Shown piece after piece: positions 4,919 to 6,339 of a stretch of DNA of 6,339 nucleotides. This DNA is from Candidatus Eiseniibacteriota bacterium (lineage in GTDB: Bacteria > Arandabacterota > Arandabacteria > JAGLYR01): contig JAGLYR010000006.1 of the NCBI GenBank assembly GCA_023132135.1, positions 1 to 6,339 on the forward strand, in the 5' to 3' direction. The notes below the pieces were generated by a model, which was given only the letters and a program-made list of their open reading frames with translations, did not search any database and was not told where the DNA came from. The stretch's first letter is position 1; each line of letters begins with the position of its first letter. Made by a program: the position numbers and the translations under genes.

Positions 4919-6339
4919 TTGCGCTTGCCTGTTGGCATCAGTTGGACGAACGCTGTGTGCGTGCTGCTCCTGGTTGGTCTGGCCACGCGGGACGCCGGAG
5001 CTGTCTGCGGAAATGAGGAAGAGCATTTCCTCCATCGGGCCCGCTCTCTGGTGGAAGAAGGAGAGGCCGGAAGGGCGCTGTCCGTCCTGAGAGACGGACT
5101 GGAGTCGTCGCCGGAGGAAGTCCAGGGATGGTTGCTTGTGGGGCGGATTCTGGGCGAGCTGGGTGGCTACGAGGGAGCGGTGGAAGCCTACGGGAGAGTT
5201 GCAAGGGATCTCCCATTGCTGGGGGATTGTGCGCTTCTTCTCCGGAGCGATCTTGCTCTGGAGCAGGGACGGACGGCCGACGCGGAATCCGGCTATCGCG
5301 ACGCATTGCGGGAGTTCCCTGGATCGCCCCATGCCCGCCGCGCGTTGCTGGGACTGGGCCGGGCGGCCAGTGCTGAGGGGCATTGGCGGCGGGCGGCTGA
5401 GGCTCTCGATGAATTCCTGGCCAGGAGAGGTTCCAAAGAGGAAACGATAGAAGCACTCCAACTCCTGGCGGCGGCCCGCCTGGCTGAGGACGATTGGCTG
5501 GGAGCGCAGGCCGCCTACTACGAGCTGTGGAAGGACCACCCGGGGAGCGAGGAGGCGGCAATGGCCGCCGAGGCGCTGGAGTTCCTCCGGACAACGCAGG
5601 GGCTGGTGCCACCGGTGCTGACGCCGGAACAGAGATTCGGGCGGGCGGAAAGGCTGAGGCGGGCGGGGAGTCTCAATCAGGCGGCCGCGGAGTTCGAGAA
5701 GATCGTGCGATCAAGCCCGGAGTGCGAGCTGGTTCCCGAGGCTGTCTATGAGCGTGGCATGATCTACTTCCGCCTCGGGGAAAACGGGCGGGCGATGGAG
5801 TGCCTGAAGAGCCTTGTGAAGCGCTATCCGGCTTCGGGTGCGGCGCCGGACGGGCTATATCTGATGGCCCGTATCCACTGGCGAAAAGGGTTCCGGCACC
5901 GATTCCTCTCGGCCTGCGAAGACGTTCTCGAGAGATACCCGGACACGCGCGCCGCGGAGAACGCCCAGTTTGCGCTGGGAGTTTTCTACATGGAGCGAAA
6001 CAAGCGTGACAAGGCGCTGGCGGCATTTCATGGAACTATCTCCGGGGATCCGTCCCACTCGCGCCGGCACGACTCACTCTGGAAGCTGGGCTGGCTGGAA
6101 TACCGGGATGAGAGATTCGAGGAAGCATTCGCGAGTTTCTCTCTTCTGGCCACCGAAGCTACATCGGGCTACCGGAAGGCGTCGTTGTACTGGTCTGCGC
6201 GGTGCCAGGAAAAGCTGGGTAACCGGGAGGAGGTCGAAGAGATCCTGCGCAGAGTTGCGGCGTCCTACCTTGGCGACCACTACGGGATCCAGGCCGGTGA
6301 GAGGCTCCTGGCGATGGGAGCTGGGGACATCGGGGATCG
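4919..6339 (+). CDS. Secreted TPR-repeat protein, possible N-terminal part of a Slt-type lytic transglycosylase (3' end outside window)
   Basis: The frame is open from TTG 4919 to the window end, giving 473 complete codons and no stop, so the gene is partial. Residues 1-28 are a signal peptide: R2 near the start, a hydrophobic core around VCVLLLVGLA (13-22) and an AGA cleavage site at 26-28, so the protein is exported. The rest is almost wholly helical, with TPR-like pairs beginning near 36, 69, 104, 137, 175, 236, 272, 309, 346, 382 and 421, each showing the small-residue and aromatic spacing of TPRs and often a Pro near the end (FPGSP, YPASG, YPDTR). Residues 421-465, with ASLYWSARCQEKLG and then SYLGDHYGIQAGERL, resemble the last superhelix turns before the catalytic domain of soluble lytic transglycosylases, which cleave peptidoglycan in the periplasm. 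That catalytic domain would lie beyond the window. Alternatives are a BamD/YbgF-like or purely scaffolding TPR protein. TPR and export are firm; the enzyme assignment is tentative. Confidence 0.85.
   Translation, partial: MRLPVGISWTNAVCVLLLVGLATRDAGAVCGNEEEHFLHRARSLVEEGEAGRALSVLRDGLESSPEEVQGWLLVGRILGELGGYEGAVEAYGRVARDLPLLGDCALLLRSDLALEQGRTADAESGYRDALREFPGSPHARRALLGLGRAASAEGHWRRAAEALDEFLARRGSKEETIEALQLLAAARLAEDDWLGAQAAYYELWKDHPGSEEAAMAAEALEFLRTTQGLVPPVLTPEQRFGRAERLRRAGSLNQAAAEFEKIVRSSPECELVPEAVYERGMIYFRLGENGRAMECLKSLVKRYPASGAAPDGLYLMARIHWRKGFRHRFLSACEDVLERYPDTRAAENAQFALGVFYMERNKRDKALAAFHGTISGDPSHSRRHDSLWKLGWLEYRDERFEEAFASFSLLATEATSGYRKASLYWSARCQEKLGNREEVEEILRRVAASYLGDHYGIQAGERLLAMGAGDIGD

Noticed and set aside
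4793-5612. Two long minus-strand open frames opposite the TPR gene (4793-5539 and 4938-5612)
   Set aside because: Both are low-complexity, Pro- and Arg-rich translations antisense to a clear TPR coding frame, and they occupy overlapping DNA in different frames.

Overview
This window is GC-rich bacterial DNA in which every gene lies on the plus strand. Gene spacing is tight, and three of the six starts look like GTG or TTG. No gene identifies the taxon. The mix of a bacterial deoxyhypusine-synthase-like enzyme, a string of uncharacterised membrane proteins and a long secreted TPR protein would suit an uncultivated Gram-negative-type lineage, but that is a weak inference.

Layout. Positions 1-151 are a leader with an intergenic repeat at the very edge and a candidate promoter. 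Positions 152-1246 encode a deoxyhypusine/homospermidine-synthase-like enzyme that keeps the catalytic lysine. Four genes follow closely: 1204-2382 (signal segment, fibronectin-III-like domain, membrane helix, DUF6754-like domain, membrane helix), 2398-3036 (six-helix membrane protein), 3065-3910 (alpha/beta domain between two membrane helices) and 3938-4570 (five- or six-helix membrane protein). Gaps are 15-28 nt, and the first of the four overlaps the synthase gene by 43 nt, so all five are probably one transcription unit. Positions 4571-4918 are non-coding and hold a hairpin at the end of the upstream unit, a heptamer-type inverted repeat related to the repeat at position 1, and a candidate promoter. 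From 4919 to the end of the window is the 5' part of a secreted TPR protein, possibly the N-terminal superhelix of a Slt-type lytic transglycosylase.

How the parts may work together. The four genes at 1204-4570 look like the subunits of an inner-membrane complex with soluble domains, and no known function can be given from the sequence. The soluble domains of the first and third subunits appear to share an order of motifs, so they may be diverged paralogues. Whether the polyamine-type enzyme is functionally linked to the membrane module or only co-transcribed with it cannot be decided here. The TPR gene appears to be a separate transcription unit.
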